This document shows, in pieces, positions 7,983 through 17,315 of a DNA stretch of 64,000 nucleotides (position 1 is the first letter of the stretch; the number at the start of each line of letters is the position of its first letter). Position numbers and translations under genes: made by a program. Below the pieces are notes generated by a model. That model saw nothing but the letters and a program-made list of their open reading frames with translations. It was not told the origin of the DNA and made no database searches. Source of the DNA: Roseibium aggregatum (lineage in GTDB: Bacteria; Pseudomonadota; Alphaproteobacteria; Rhizobiales; Stappiaceae); NCBI RefSeq assembly GCF_017309185.1, contig NZ_JAEKJZ010000007.1:62001-126000 (forward strand), written 5' to 3'.

Positions 7983-9027
7983 CGCAACGGATACGGCTCG
8001 AATGCAATACGATCGAAAAATCGCCGGCAACTTGCCCCAGTCCAGCTTTCAGCGGGGCTACGGTCAGTTCCAGTACAAGAACAGCATCCAGTCCCTGTTC
8101 GACTTCACCGTCCGGCTGCCGGACAACTGGACGGCCTTCCCCGTTGTAGACAAGGTTCCGGTGGAACAGGCACCCGTCACTGTCCTGATGACCGCCCATG
8201 GCGCCGACGAAAAGGTCGAATTCATCGTCTGGGGTGTCCTGTTGGGCCGAGAGATCAATCCCATCGACTGGATGGACGGCTGGCTCCGCAGCCAAAGCCT
8301 TCGCGCCCTCGATATCCAGGCGCGCAAGTCATCCTACGGCGTTCTGGCGGATGTGCTGGCGACCGGTTCAAGCAAGGATGGCGTCACACTCCACAGGTTT
8401 GCGACAATCAAGGACGGAAACCGGCTGTTCCTTCTGGAAATGCGTTCACCCGCCACGCCGACCGAAACGGCCCGGCACATGCAGACGGTCTTCTTTGGAG
8501 CCTTGACCGGCTTCAGCCTTAAAAATCCGACCAATGAGCGTTTCGCCGAAGCCTTCGCTTTTGAGCAACTTGGCGGAGCGAGCCCGCTTCAGGTCGCGGT
8601 GGCGGGAAGCTGGCAGAAACGGGTCTCGGACAACGCTCCGGATGGCGGGGCGGCGCTTCAGCTCGACAACAGCGCGGATGGCACGTCACTCGGCACGATC
8701 TTCATCGTCACCTCTCCCGTCGCCGGAGACGAAGCAGCCCTGGAAGAAGTGACCCTTGAAAACCTCGCGGCAAACGGAATTTCCCTGGTTCCGGACAGCG
8801 GCGCCTTCGGCATTGTCAAGGGAACGCCGCTTCCAAGCAAGCTGGCCCGGATCGACGCCAAACGCGGCCATCTCGGCCTCGAAGCGACCTTGCTGCGCGC
8901 GGGCTCTGCGGACGTCTCCGTCTCGGCACTGCTTCTCTCACCTGCCCGCGAAACGAACTTCGAAGCCTGGGCGATCAATCGCAGGGCCTTCGAAATCGTC
9001 GTGGAGTCGCTGCAGCCGCTGCGCTAG
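7840..9027 (+). CDS. Exported protein overlapping the PAAR gene, candidate partner/immunity
   Basis: A 395-residue protein in a different frame that starts inside the PAAR gene. The ATG at 7840 follows a very purine-rich ribosome site (GGGGGGAGAAGG); a second ATG at 7873 is also possible. A signal peptide is evident (basic start, then LVLAVLSISVSASA). The mature part seems to hold two related domains of about 165 residues: one around FDFTVRLPDNW to LTGFSL, the other from the SPLQVAVAGSW region to the end. The first resembles DcrB-like lipoprotein folds, which is tentative. The tight coupling to the PAAR gene suggests a periplasmic immunity or accessory protein. Confidence 0.75.
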   Translation: MDFTTRIPKGRMRASLAGLTQALVLAVLSISVSASATRTETATAQASSATDTARMQYDRKIAGNLPQSSFQRGYGQFQYKNSIQSLFDFTVRLPDNWTAFPVVDKVPVEQAPVTVLMTAHGADEKVEFIVWGVLLGREINPIDWMDGWLRSQSLRALDIQARKSSYGVLADVLATGSSKDGVTLHRFATIKDGNRLFLLEMRSPATPTETARHMQTVFFGALTGFSLKNPTNERFAEAFAFEQLGGASPLQVAVAGSWQKRVSDNAPDGGAALQLDNSADGTSLGTIFIVTSPVAGDEAALEEVTLENLAANGISLVPDSGAFGIVKGTPLPSKLARIDAKRGHLGLEATLLRAGSADVSVSALLLSPARETNFEAWAINRRAFEIVVESLQPLR

Positions 9028-9108
9028 GGCACGGACCTGGGAGCCGCCGCAACGACTGCATGCACGTCGTTGCGAAAGCACAACCGTCCAAAGTGTGACG
9101 TGACGACA

Positions 9109-9167
9109 TTGACTTGAATTACCGCCAGACGGACAATTCTGCCGTTTTCAACAAGTGCGGTGTTCTC
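9109..9167 (+). promoter_or_regulatory. Promoter/leader of the second PAAR gene (duplicate copy)
   Basis: Copy of the 59-base leader at 6787-6845: TTGACTT at 9109, then GCCGTTTTCAACAAGTGCG before the ATG. Just upstream is a perfect hairpin, GCAACGAC/GTCGTTGC (about 9048-9072), that may end the preceding transcript although it lacks a T-run. Confidence 0.4.
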
Positions 9168-10187
9168 ATGTCATTTCCCGCTGCCCGGCTGACCGATATG
9201 CATACCTGCCCCATGTGCATGGGGGTGCCTGCCCCGATCGTCTGGAAAGGGGCCTATACCGTTCTCACCGGAAAGATGCCCCAGGCGCGTGTCACGGACA
9301 TGTGCGTCTGCGTCGGCCCGCCACCGCCGATGGGAGGCGATCCGATCATCACCGGCGCCTGGAACGTCCTTGTTGAAAAACTGCCCGCCGCCCGCTTGAC
9401 CGACCTGACGGCGAAGGGGGGCGCGATCGTCACGGGCTTTCCGACCGTTCTGATCGGCATGGCCGGTGGCGGAGGTGGTGGCGGAGCCGCCGCGGGGGCC
9501 GGCGGCGGCGCAGGCGGTGCTGGAGGCGCGGCGGGAGCCGGTGCCGCCGCGGGTGGTGCCGCGGGTGGCACTGCGGCCGGAGCAGGTGCCGCTGCGGCGC
9601 CTCCCTTTGTCACGACGGGCCTCAGCGCCGAAGTAGACGAAATGGTGAACATGTCTCCGAGCCTCAGCTCCAAGCTCGACGAGCTTTTCGCGGACGGTTG
9701 GTCCATCGAAACACGAGACGGAGGCGGATCGGCGACAAACCACACGGAAAAAACAATGTTCATCGACACCGGAGACGGAAGAAGCGCCGAGGATCAGGTT
9801 CGCAGTCTTTCCCACGAAGCAGGCCACGCTGCTTACGGCGAGGCGCCTTATGTTCCCACGACAGGGTTGTCCCGCGACGAATATGTTGAAGCAAACAGCA
9901 GGGAGCAATCGAAGAGCGAAGGCGAAGCGACGCTGTCAAATATCGAGACACGGGATGAAATCCTGGAAAACGGCGGGCCCGATATCGGCATCTCGGGCAA
10001 TCCCGACAATCACGCCGGCTACGAAAGCGCCTATGAAGACTATGAGCGAACCGGAGACAGAGATACCGCAAGGGAGGAAATCGGCGACACTTACCTCGAC
10101 GGCGAGACCACCAGCACCACTCATGAATCTTACCGGGACTTCTACGAAAGACAGTACGGTGAGCACTATGACAACACGACGGAATAA
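9168..10187 (+). CDS. PAAR-repeat protein with HEAGH metallopeptidase-like domain (candidate T6SS effector)
   Basis: A 339-residue protein. Residues 1-100 repeat the PAAR domain of the upstream gene almost exactly. A long Gly/Ala linker (about 101-145) leads to a different C-terminal domain holding HEAGH (residues 216-220), the HExxH zinc-peptidase signature, followed by a Glu-rich segment (EANSREQSKSEGEA) that could give the third ligand. The C-terminus is acidic and polar. PAAR plus metallopeptidase is a known effector layout in polymorphic toxins; activity is inferred. I start at the ATG at 9168 by alignment with the first PAAR gene. The 3' end overlaps the next gene by 20 bases. Confidence 0.82.
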   Translation: MSFPAARLTDMHTCPMCMGVPAPIVWKGAYTVLTGKMPQARVTDMCVCVGPPPPMGGDPIITGAWNVLVEKLPAARLTDLTAKGGAIVTGFPTVLIGMAGGGGGGGAAAGAGGGAGGAGGAAGAGAAAGGAAGGTAAGAGAAAAPPFVTTGLSAEVDEMVNMSPSLSSKLDELFADGWSIETRDGGGSATNHTEKTMFIDTGDGRSAEDQVRSLSHEAGHAAYGEAPYVPTTGLSRDEYVEANSREQSKSEGEATLSNIETRDEILENGGPDIGISGNPDNHAGYESAYEDYERTGDRDTAREEIGDTYLDGETTSTTHESYRDFYERQYGEHYDNTTE

Positions 10188-10683
10188 AACCTGTCCCAGG
10201 ATCCTTGCATTCCCGATACTTCTTTCGATATGCGGAGCAGCCATGGCCACGACTTCATTTCAAGATCTTCGCAAGACCGTCGAGACGGTCGCTTTGGAAA
10301 AGACGCTCGACCCCACCCGTCTCGGCATGGTGCTGGGCGGTGAATTCGCGCCGACGGAAAAGGCGACCGCCTACCACCAGACCTATCGCGGACGGATGAC
10401 CCCCGCCTCGCTGTTTTCCTCTTGTGAATTGCGCTTTCCAAAGTCCGCCAGGGCGACAAGCGGCCTGGTGATCTGCCAGCTCGCCGAAACCCGACAGATT
10501 GGCCGGGACGAGGTGGAGACCGCCTACAAAGGCCACTTGACCTTCGATCCCGCCTCCCCGCGCGCGCCCGAAAACAGCCCGTCCTATCTCTCGGTCACCG
10601 ACGGCAAGACCAAGATAAGCTTCGGCTTTCCCGGCAACGGTGACAAGGCATCCGTCGTCGTCATCGATATGAAGACCCGGTAA
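10168..10683 (+). CDS. Small exported protein, candidate immunity to the HEAGH effector
   Basis: A 171-residue protein whose ATG lies inside the end of the PAAR-metallopeptidase gene, with GGTGAG as ribosome site. It has a clear signal peptide (RILAFPILLSICGAAMA, cut before TTS). The mature chain has two cysteines (SCELRF and VICQLAE), which could form a disulfide in the periplasm. I recognise no family. The overlap and export fit a periplasmic immunity protein against an effector delivered to that compartment. Confidence 0.72.
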   Translation: MTTRRNKTCPRILAFPILLSICGAAMATTSFQDLRKTVETVALEKTLDPTRLGMVLGGEFAPTEKATAYHQTYRGRMTPASLFSSCELRFPKSARATSGLVICQLAETRQIGRDEVETAYKGHLTFDPASPRAPENSPSYLSVTDGKTKISFGFPGNGDKASVVVIDMKTR

Positions 10684-10742
10684 CGTCCACCAATACGAAC
10701 GGAAACCCGGTCTCCGGTGGTTCGTTCACTCCGCCGGTTCGT

Positions 10743-11903
10743 TCAGCGGTCAAGTTGCCCGATCCTGAAGGAAAACTGTTCGACCCGCATCACATCGGCA
10801 TCCGTAACGCAGCGATAGGATACCTTGAACCATTGTCCGAGGCTCCGGAACGGCAGATCGTGTGTTTCGAGCACGTTCCCCGAGGGGCGTCGCCGCACGC
10901 GAGGCAGCGCATCAGGCGGAACTGCGCTGACCGCCGTGATTTGGGCATTGAGTTCAGTCGTACAAAGCTCAACAAGCCGCTCGCCCGGTGTCATGTTCAA
11001 AACGGCAGTCCGGAAGCGCGGGTCCTCCAGACTTCTGCTGGAAAAAAGTTCCCGCGCCGGCAACAGATCTGTACGCCGCGGCGCGCTGCCGGTGGTCGCA
11101 GCCGCTTGAGACGCGGCGGATGTACGCGGCGTCGCCGGCTTGGGCGCGGGCGTCGCATCTGTCACGATCCGGCCGACGGTGCCGAAGCTTTCGGCCGGCA
11201 ATTCACCATCCTCGGACGGTGGCGGCGCTGCCTCCCCGGCGAGGTTTTCCTCTTCGTTCTCCGCCGGCTGGTCTTCCGTCACTTGCTCCTCGGTCGCCTG
11301 CTCCTCGGTCGCCTGCTCTTCGCTGTCCGTCGTTTCGGCCTCTTGGGGTTCTTCCGAGGATTCCGCCTCTTCGGTATCCTCAGTACCTTCCGTCTCTTCC
11401 GTCTCGGCGACAGCGTCCTCAAGCTCCTCCGGGGCGTCCTCCTCAGGGGCCTCCTCCTCGGCGGCTTCCGTCTCAGGCGGCTCCTCGGCTGTGTCCTCAG
11501 TCGGTTCGCCTTGCTCTGCCTCCTGCGGGGCGGTGTCTTCCTCGCCGAATTCTTCTACGGGCTGCAGCACCGCAACCTCGGATGGCTGTTCGGCCACTTC
11601 GGCCTGCTCCTCAGGGGCCGGAGGTGGCGGAGGTGGAACCGGTGCCTCCTCGGCAGGCGGCTCCTCGGGCTCGGGCTCCTGCTCCTCCTCCGCGGCAGGG
11701 GGCTCTTCCTCCGGCGGCGGCACAAGTTCCACCTCGACCGCGTCTTGCAGCCGCTGCGTTTCGTACCCGCTGACCTTCTCCATCAGCATGACGCCGGCAA
11801 GAACATGCAGCGCCAGCGAGACCGCCAGGCCCAGCACCAGAAATCGCCGATCTTCCAGGCTCGCTTCATCCATCGGCCTGTCCATATCCGCGATTATGGC
11901 CAA
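10743..11903 (-). CDS. DUF930-type protein with membrane anchor and long acidic Pro/Glu region
   Basis: A 386-residue protein. An N-terminal membrane segment (FLVLGLAVSLALHVLAGVMLM) is followed by about 210 residues of Glu/Pro/Thr-rich, partly repetitive sequence (EEQATEEQATEEQVTEDQ). A C-terminal folded part (from about 285, RELFSSRSLEDPRF onward, with two cysteines) resembles DUF930 of Rhizobiales. The layout is TonB-like: anchor, rigid charged spacer, periplasmic domain, but no TonB signature is seen. The start could be the TTG at 11903, which has GGAG eight bases before it, or the ATG at 11885, which has none. A bidirectional terminator isolates it from rpoD. Confidence 0.75.
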   Translation of the reverse strand: MAIIADMDRPMDEASLEDRRFLVLGLAVSLALHVLAGVMLMEKVSGYETQRLQDAVEVELVPPPEEEPPAAEEEQEPEPEEPPAEEAPVPPPPPPAPEEQAEVAEQPSEVAVLQPVEEFGEEDTAPQEAEQGEPTEDTAEEPPETEAAEEEAPEEDAPEELEDAVAETEETEGTEDTEEAESSEEPQEAETTDSEEQATEEQATEEQVTEDQPAENEEENLAGEAAPPPSEDGELPAESFGTVGRIVTDATPAPKPATPRTSAASQAAATTGSAPRRTDLLPARELFSSRSLEDPRFRTAVLNMTPGERLVELCTTELNAQITAVSAVPPDALPRVRRRPSGNVLETHDLPFRSLGQWFKVSYRCVTDADVMRVEQFSFRIGQLDR

Positions 11904-11960
11904 AATGATGCTCCGCAGTGGAAATGGGCGATCAAATTACGATCTCGGACTTTTCATGAA

Positions 11961-11985
11961 AAAACCCGGCCTTTTGCCGGGTTTT
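11961..11985 (-). terminator. rho-independent terminator of rpoD (bidirectional)
   Basis: A perfect 10-bp stem AAAACCCGGC/GCCGGGTTTT with a five-base loop. Read on the minus strand it follows the rpoD stop by 31 bases and ends in a U-run; the A/T flanks make it work in either direction. Confidence 0.85.
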
Positions 11986-12016
11986 CGATTTGCGGTGAAG
12001 TCTGCCGGCCGGACGC

Positions 12017-14023
12017 TTAGCTGTCCAGGAAGGACCGCAGTTTGCGCGAGCGGCTCGGATGCTTCAGCTTCCTGAGCGCCTTCGCCTCGATCTGGCGGAT
12101 ACGCTCGCGGGTCACCGAGAACTGCTGGCCGACTTCCTCCAGCGTGTGGTCGGTGTTCATACCGATACCGAAGCGCATCCGGAGAACGCGCTCTTCGCGC
12201 GGCGTCAACGAGGCCAGGACCCGCGTCGTGGTTTCGCGCAGGTTCGACTGGATGGCCGCATCGATCGGCAGAACCGCGTTCTTGTCCTCGATGAAATCGC
12301 CGAGGTGCGAATCTTCCTCGTCACCGATCGGCGTCTCGAGAGAAATCGGCTCCTTGGCGATCTTCAGGACCTTGCGGACCTTTTCCAGCGGCATCTGCAG
12401 CTTCTCGGCGAGTTCCTCCGGTGTCGGCTCGCGGCCGATTTCATGCAGCATCTGACGCGAGGTCCGCACGATCTTGTTGATCGTCTCGATCATGTGGACC
12501 GGAATACGGATGGTCCGTGCCTGGTCGGCGATCGAGCGGGTGATCGCCTGCCGGATCCACCATGTCGCATAGGTGGAGAACTTGTAACCGCGCCGGTACT
12601 CGAACTTGTCCACCGCCTTCATCAGGCCGATATTACCTTCCTGGATGAGATCCAGGAACTGCAGACCTCGGTTGGTGTATTTCTTGGCGATGGAAATCAC
12701 GAGACGCAGGTTTGCCTCGACCATTTCCTTCTTTGCGATGCGGGCTTCGCGCTCGCCCTTCTGCACCATCGCCACGATGCGGCGGAACTCGGTGATTTCG
12801 AGGCCTGTCTCCGTTGCCAGCGTCTGGATGTCCTGACGCAGTTCGCGGACGGTCTCTTTTTCCTTGGCGATGAAGTTTTTCCAGCCGCGGGTCGACAGGT
12901 TCGCAACCTTGCGCAGCCAGTTCGGGTCGAGTTCCGCGCCCTGATACTGTTTCAGGAAGTCGTGACGGTCGACATTGTAGCTGTCGGCCAGACGCAGGAG
13001 ACGGCCTTCGTAGCCCATCAGGCGCTTGTTGATGTCGTAGAGCTGGGCAACCAGGGCGTCGATACGGTTCTGATTGAGCGACAGGCTCTTCACATCGACA
13101 ATGATGTCTTCCTTGAGCTTCTTGTAGCGGCGCTCCTGGCTCGGCGACAGGGTCTTGTTGGCCAGCTTGTTCTCGACGAGCTGATCCTGCAGACGGCGCA
13201 GCTTCTTGTAGTTGTCGGCGATGTTGTCGAAGGTCTCCAGGACACCCGGCTTCAGCTCGGCTTCCATGGCGGACAGGGAGACGTTGGACTCGAACTCGTC
13301 CTCGTCCTCATCGTTCTCACCTTCGCCCTCTTCACTGTTCTCGGTCTCTTCGGAGACGCCCGACGGCGCGGCGTTTTCGGTCGCAGCGGCGCCTTCTCCC
13401 GGAGCGACGTCGTCGTTGGCAACGGCCGGCCCCGCCTTGGCATCCGGCCCCGCATAGGTCGCTTCCAGATCGATGATATCGCGCAGAAGCACCTGAGCTT
13501 CGTTGAGCTCGTCGCGCCAGATGATGATCGCCTGGAAGGTCAGCGGGCTTTCGCACAGACCCGCGATCATCGCCTCGCGGCCGGCTTCGATGCGCTTGGC
13601 GATCGCGATTTCGCCTTCACGCGACAGAAGCTCCACCGAGCCCATTTCACGCAGGTACATGCGCACGGGATCGTCCGTACGGTCGGCGGGCTCCTTGGTG
13701 TTGCCCGTCTTGGCAACGGCAGTCGGGCTTGCAGTCACCAGTTCGCCGCCGTCGACCTCCTCCGGGCCGTCCTCGGCATCATCGGAATCGATCACATTGA
13801 TGCCCATATCGGAGAGCATGGACATGGTGTCTTCGATCTTTTCCGAAGACACTTGCTCCGAGGGCAGAACTTCGTTCAGCTCGTCATAGGTGACATAACC
13901 GCGCTTCTTGGCGGCTTTGATCATTTTCTTGACCGCAGCATCCGACAAGTCCAGCAGCGGGCCGTCCGGACCTTCGGCGCTGGTTTCCTGGTTGTCGTCT
14001 GCTTGTGTCGCTTTGGCTACCAT
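12017..14023 (-). CDS. rpoD: RNA polymerase primary sigma factor RpoD (sigma-70)
   Basis: A 668-residue primary sigma factor. Region 1.1 is at the N-terminus ([19 protein letters not shown]), followed by an acidic non-conserved insert, region 2 ([26 protein letters not shown] and [21 protein letters not shown]), region 3, and region 4 with the helix-turn-helix [24 protein letters not shown] near the end. Length is normal for alphaproteobacteria. It directs core polymerase to housekeeping promoters. dnaG lies 430 bp upstream on the same strand, the usual macromolecular-synthesis order without rpsU. Long ORFs on the opposite strand are shadows of the biased codon use. Confidence 0.98.
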   Translation of the reverse strand: MVAKATQADDNQETSAEGPDGPLLDLSDAAVKKMIKAAKKRGYVTYDELNEVLPSEQVSSEKIEDTMSMLSDMGINVIDSDDAEDGPEEVDGGELVTASPTAVAKTGNTKEPADRTDDPVRMYLREMGSVELLSREGEIAIAKRIEAGREAMIAGLCESPLTFQAIIIWRDELNEAQVLLRDIIDLEATYAGPDAKAGPAVANDDVAPGEGAAATENAAPSGVSEETENSEEGEGENDEDEDEFESNVSLSAMEAELKPGVLETFDNIADNYKKLRRLQDQLVENKLANKTLSPSQERRYKKLKEDIIVDVKSLSLNQNRIDALVAQLYDINKRLMGYEGRLLRLADSYNVDRHDFLKQYQGAELDPNWLRKVANLSTRGWKNFIAKEKETVRELRQDIQTLATETGLEITEFRRIVAMVQKGEREARIAKKEMVEANLRLVISIAKKYTNRGLQFLDLIQEGNIGLMKAVDKFEYRRGYKFSTYATWWIRQAITRSIADQARTIRIPVHMIETINKIVRTSRQMLHEIGREPTPEELAEKLQMPLEKVRKVLKIAKEPISLETPIGDEEDSHLGDFIEDKNAVLPIDAAIQSNLRETTTRVLASLTPREERVLRMRFGIGMNTDHTLEEVGQQFSVTRERIRQIEAKALRKLKHPSRSRKLRSFLDS

Positions 14024-14454
14024 ATCGTGCTCCAGTTCGTGGCCGTTCTGGCCACGCAGCGCCCATCACTTGGCTTCGACCCAATCCGCCTCAACGCGCC
14101 GGCAGCGAGGTGCGGCGGCGTCCGAAAGAATCAGTTAGATTAGGTTTGTAAGCCGTGTCCCTTAAGTCCCAATTAACCGTACGCTTTTCGACATTGAGAT
14201 TTTTCAGTATCGGCAAAGCAATCGGCCTTTTCACGCGGCATTCGCCGAAACGGATGCAGCATCGGTGTTCAAACGGGTTGCAGCGGATCTCTAGACTATT
14301 TGCCGCAGGCAGGCTTTGACAGCGCGGCTCATGAAGGCTGCAAAACTCCTATTTAGCTCGGCGGACGGGATTCGCAAGTCTGATTCGACCACCGTCAATG
14401 GGAAAATGCGCTTTTTAACGACTCCTATGTGGCGAAAATCACACTTGGCCTCTC
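14024..14454. other. rpoD promoter/leader region
   Basis: A 430-bp interval between dnaG and rpoD with no coding content. On the minus strand, TTGACG at 14393-14398 could be a -35 element for rpoD, but the matching -10 box is poor. It contains AT-rich stretches around 14150-14190 and 14335-14420. I see no riboswitch or terminator. Confidence 0.4.
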
Positions 14455-16389
14455 TCAATGGACGACGGCGGCCGCGGGCGGTGCCGAGCGGATCTTTTTC
14501 GCCCGCTCGGCGAGCTCGGCTTCTTCCCTGGCGCATTCCTCGCGCCGGCGGCTCAAATCCTGGGAAAGCGCCTGAATCCGCTGCCACGAATGCTCGTCCA
14601 GTTGGTCGTCCGAGGTGGAAAGCTCGCCCGACAGCTCGTCCTCCAGGGCATTCAGTTCCAAGACATCGAGGAAATGCAGAAACGCCGCCTCGACAAAGTC
14701 TTCCGGCGGATTCGATTTCAACAGCGGGAACCGGTGATTCAGGAGCGAAAAAACCGCTCCGTGCTTCTGCTGCTGAAAACCGATCGTCTCAAGCATCATC
14801 TCATACATGAGATCCCTGAGTGGCTCGTCGTAATCGCTCGTCAGATCGGCGACCGGCGTCGCCTCGATTTGATCGATGATCCTGCAGATGACATCCCTGA
14901 AACGGCTGTGGAGTTCATTCTCGAACGGAAGACGGGCAAGGCGTTCGTAGTAGCGGTCCAGCAAGTGCGGAAACCGCATGCACAGGCCCAGCACCAGGCG
15001 TTCGTTTCCGAAGTCGTCGCTTTCGGATACGCCTTCCCGGGGCTTGCCGAAGGACTGGGATTCCGCTTGATCCTTTTTTCCCTGCCGCCGGTTCTGCCGC
15101 GCCTGTTCGAAAAACAGGTTCGACAGCTTGAACTTCAAATCGAGCTGATAGCGGCGGCGAACCCGCTCGTCGCGGATCGTGCCGATCAGGTCGTCGAAGC
15201 GTTTTTCCAGGGCTGCCTTGCGTTCCGGCGTGTCGAGCCGGGCGACGGAAATCTCCCGGTCCCAGACGACGTCGAACAGCGCCTGCGCCGCTCCGGTCTG
15301 TTCCGCGAACCCCTCCAGGCCGCGCTGCTTGATCAGGTCGTCCGGATCCATGCCGTCGGGCAGAAAACAGAACTGGAAGGAATAGCCGCTCCTGAGGACC
15401 GGAAAGATCCGGTCGATCGCCCGGTGCGCGGCGGAAACGCCGGCCGCATCGCCATCGAAGCAGATCACGGGCTCCGGCGCGAACTTCCACAAGCGCAGAA
15501 TCTGATCTTCCGTGAACGCGGTTCCGAGCGAAGCGACCACATTCGGTAGCCCCGCCTGAAAGAGCGCGATCGCGTCGAGATAGCCTTCCACCACGACCGC
15601 TTCGCTCGCCTTGAAGGCGGATTCGCGCGCCCGGTGCGCGTTGAACAGCATGGCACCCTTGTGAAACAGCGGCGTTTCCGGAGAATTCAGGTATTTCGGC
15701 TGCCCGTCCGGCAGCAGCGTCCGACCGCCGAAGGCCACCACGCGCCCGCGTTCGTCCTGGATCGGGATCATCAGCCTGCCGCGGAACCGGTCATAGCCGG
15801 GCCGGCCGTCGTCCGGCCTGATGACCAGTCCGGCCTCGATCATAGCCGCTTCCGGCACCTCCCTCGCGGCGAGGTAACTTTTCAGGCCATCCCGGCTGTC
15901 GGGGGCAAAGCCGAACCGGAACTCCCGAAGCGTTTCTGCCGACAAGCCCCGTTTTTGCGCATAGGCCCGCGCTTCGCCGCCGCGCGGTCCGGCGAATTCG
16001 CCCTGAAAGAACTGCGCCGCCATTTCGCAGATATCGGCCAGCCCGGCGCGCTTTTTCTCGCGCCTTGCCGCTTGCGGGTCGGGTGCCGGCAGAGCGACCC
16101 CTGCCTGCTCCGCCAGCCGCTCCACCGCCTCCGGAAAGCTGAGGCCCTCCGTTTCGCACAGGAACGTGAAATGATCGCCGGACGCCCCGCAGCCGAAGCA
16201 TTTGTAGCGATTGCGACGGTCGTCGACATGGAAGCTCGGACTCTTTTCCTGATGAAACGGGCAGCAGGCCCAGTAATCTCCCTTGCCCGGCTGTGTCTTG
16301 CGGCGATCCCAGGTGACCCGCCGTCCGACGAGGTCCGACAGGGTCAGCCGCGTGCGGATTTCATCGAGGAGCCGGTTGTCGAAACGCAT
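14455..16389 (-). CDS. dnaG: DNA primase DnaG
   Basis: A 644-residue primase that makes RNA primers for replication. The N-terminal zinc ribbon CPFHQEKSPSFHVDDRRNRYKCFGCG carries the CHC2 ligands, the TOPRIM core holds VVVEGYLDAIALFQAG and ICFDGDAAG, and the C-terminal helical part binds DnaB helicase. The ATG at 16389 (MRFDNRLLDEIRTRL) matches the family start; an extension to 16518 is not family-like. It lies upstream of rpoD and downstream of the GatB/YqeY gene. Confidence 0.97.
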   Translation of the reverse strand: MRFDNRLLDEIRTRLTLSDLVGRRVTWDRRKTQPGKGDYWACCPFHQEKSPSFHVDDRRNRYKCFGCGASGDHFTFLCETEGLSFPEAVERLAEQAGVALPAPDPQAARREKKRAGLADICEMAAQFFQGEFAGPRGGEARAYAQKRGLSAETLREFRFGFAPDSRDGLKSYLAAREVPEAAMIEAGLVIRPDDGRPGYDRFRGRLMIPIQDERGRVVAFGGRTLLPDGQPKYLNSPETPLFHKGAMLFNAHRARESAFKASEAVVVEGYLDAIALFQAGLPNVVASLGTAFTEDQILRLWKFAPEPVICFDGDAAGVSAAHRAIDRIFPVLRSGYSFQFCFLPDGMDPDDLIKQRGLEGFAEQTGAAQALFDVVWDREISVARLDTPERKAALEKRFDDLIGTIRDERVRRRYQLDLKFKLSNLFFEQARQNRRQGKKDQAESQSFGKPREGVSESDDFGNERLVLGLCMRFPHLLDRYYERLARLPFENELHSRFRDVICRIIDQIEATPVADLTSDYDEPLRDLMYEMMLETIGFQQQKHGAVFSLLNHRFPLLKSNPPEDFVEAAFLHFLDVLELNALEDELSGELSTSDDQLDEHSWQRIQALSQDLSRRREECAREEAELAERAKKIRSAPPAAAVVH

Positions 16390-16574
16390 GGCGGCGGACT
16401 GTTCCGTCTGTTGCAGGAAAACAAAACGCGCCCACTCCCGGGGGAGCCGGCGTGAAGATCTGGTAAAATAGTGGTTTGCACCGAAGCGCGCCAGTGGGTC
16501 AGGCCAGGCCGGTCCCAAAATCCGAGCGCCTCCGGAAGACCCGTTGAAAGGTCAGGAGGACAATCGCCGCGGTT

Positions 16575-17081
16575 TCAGCCCGCGTCCCCCTCTCTCGCCT
16601 CGCCGTTGCCGTTACCGTTGGCGCGCAGAATATCCTTCACGAAACAGGACGCCTTGACGAAATCCATCTGCCCCGGATAGCGGGATTTCAACTCGCTCAT
16701 GCAGCGGCCGATATCGCGCAGCCCGTGCGCGTCGATCTCCCGGACCGTCTTCTCGCAGATTTCCTTGGTTTCCTCGGCGCCGAGCTGCGCGGGGAGAAAT
16801 TCCCGGATGATATCCTGCTCCTCACGCTCCTGCTCAGCCAGATCCAACTGCCCGCTGCTTTCGAACTCGCTGGCGGATGTCTCCCGTTGCCGGACCATTT
16901 TCTGGAGGATATCGATCACGTCGTTCTCGTCGACGCCGTCCTTGCCGTTGTCCCGGGCAGCCGCTTCGCGGTCCTTTACAGCCGTCTGCACAAGGCGGAG
17001 TGTCGCGCATCGGCGTTTGTCGCCCTCGTCCCGCGCCAACTTCAACGCAGTGTTAATCCTGTCGCGCATGGCTTCGCTCAT
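16575..17081 (-). CDS. GatB/YqeY domain-containing protein
   Basis: A 168-residue protein matching the YqeY family, which resembles the tRNA-binding tail of the GatB amidotransferase subunit. Family features visible are the start (MRDRINTALKLARDEGDKRR followed by CATLRLV), the central LAEQEREEQDIIREFLPAQL and the GRCMSELKSRYPGQMDF segment. It frequently precedes dnaG in alphaproteobacteria, as here, 185 bp upstream. A glycine/asparagine-rich tail (ANGNGNGE) is species-specific. Biochemical role is not firmly known. Divergent from carA. Confidence 0.9.
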   Translation of the reverse strand: MSEAMRDRINTALKLARDEGDKRRCATLRLVQTAVKDREAAARDNGKDGVDENDVIDILQKMVRQRETSASEFESSGQLDLAEQEREEQDIIREFLPAQLGAEETKEICEKTVREIDAHGLRDIGRCMSELKSRYPGQMDFVKASCFVKDILRANGNGNGEAREGDAG

Positions 17082-17187
17082 GGTTTGTCCCGCCCCTGCC
17101 GTTCCGAGTCCCGCGGCTGAATGACCTCCGCACGCATTTCCCAGACAAGCCTTTGAATTTTAATGATATTTTTTCACAGGATCAATG

Positions 17188-17216
17188 TTGACGATCCCGG
17201 CCGCTTCCCATAGAGT
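17188..17216 (+). promoter_or_regulatory. Candidate sigma-70 promoter of carA
   Basis: TTGACG (17188-17193) and TAGAGT (17211-17216) are separated by exactly 17 bp, 100 bp before the carA start. The spacing and -35 match are good for an alphaproteobacterial RpoD promoter. The 70-base leader has no visible attenuator. Confidence 0.5.
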
Positions 17217-17315
17217 CCCGCGCTTAATGCAGACGGCCTAGCGCAGGCAACTTGCCCTGCCTCAGACGCCCTTCCTGCAGCGCATGATGTCACCAACAAA
17301 CTCTGGAAACAAGAC

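Noticed and set aside
10755-12020. Plus-strand frame of 421 codons
   Set aside because: Antisense to the acidic DUF930 gene; composition is Arg/Leu-rich low complexity with no domain.
12017-14023. Possible frameshift or missing region 1.1 in RpoD
   Set aside because: All sigma regions are present in order; the acidic insert is normal for alphaproteobacterial RpoD.
12059-14143. Plus-strand frame of 694 codons
   Set aside because: Mirror of rpoD caused by GC-biased third positions; rpoD is certain.
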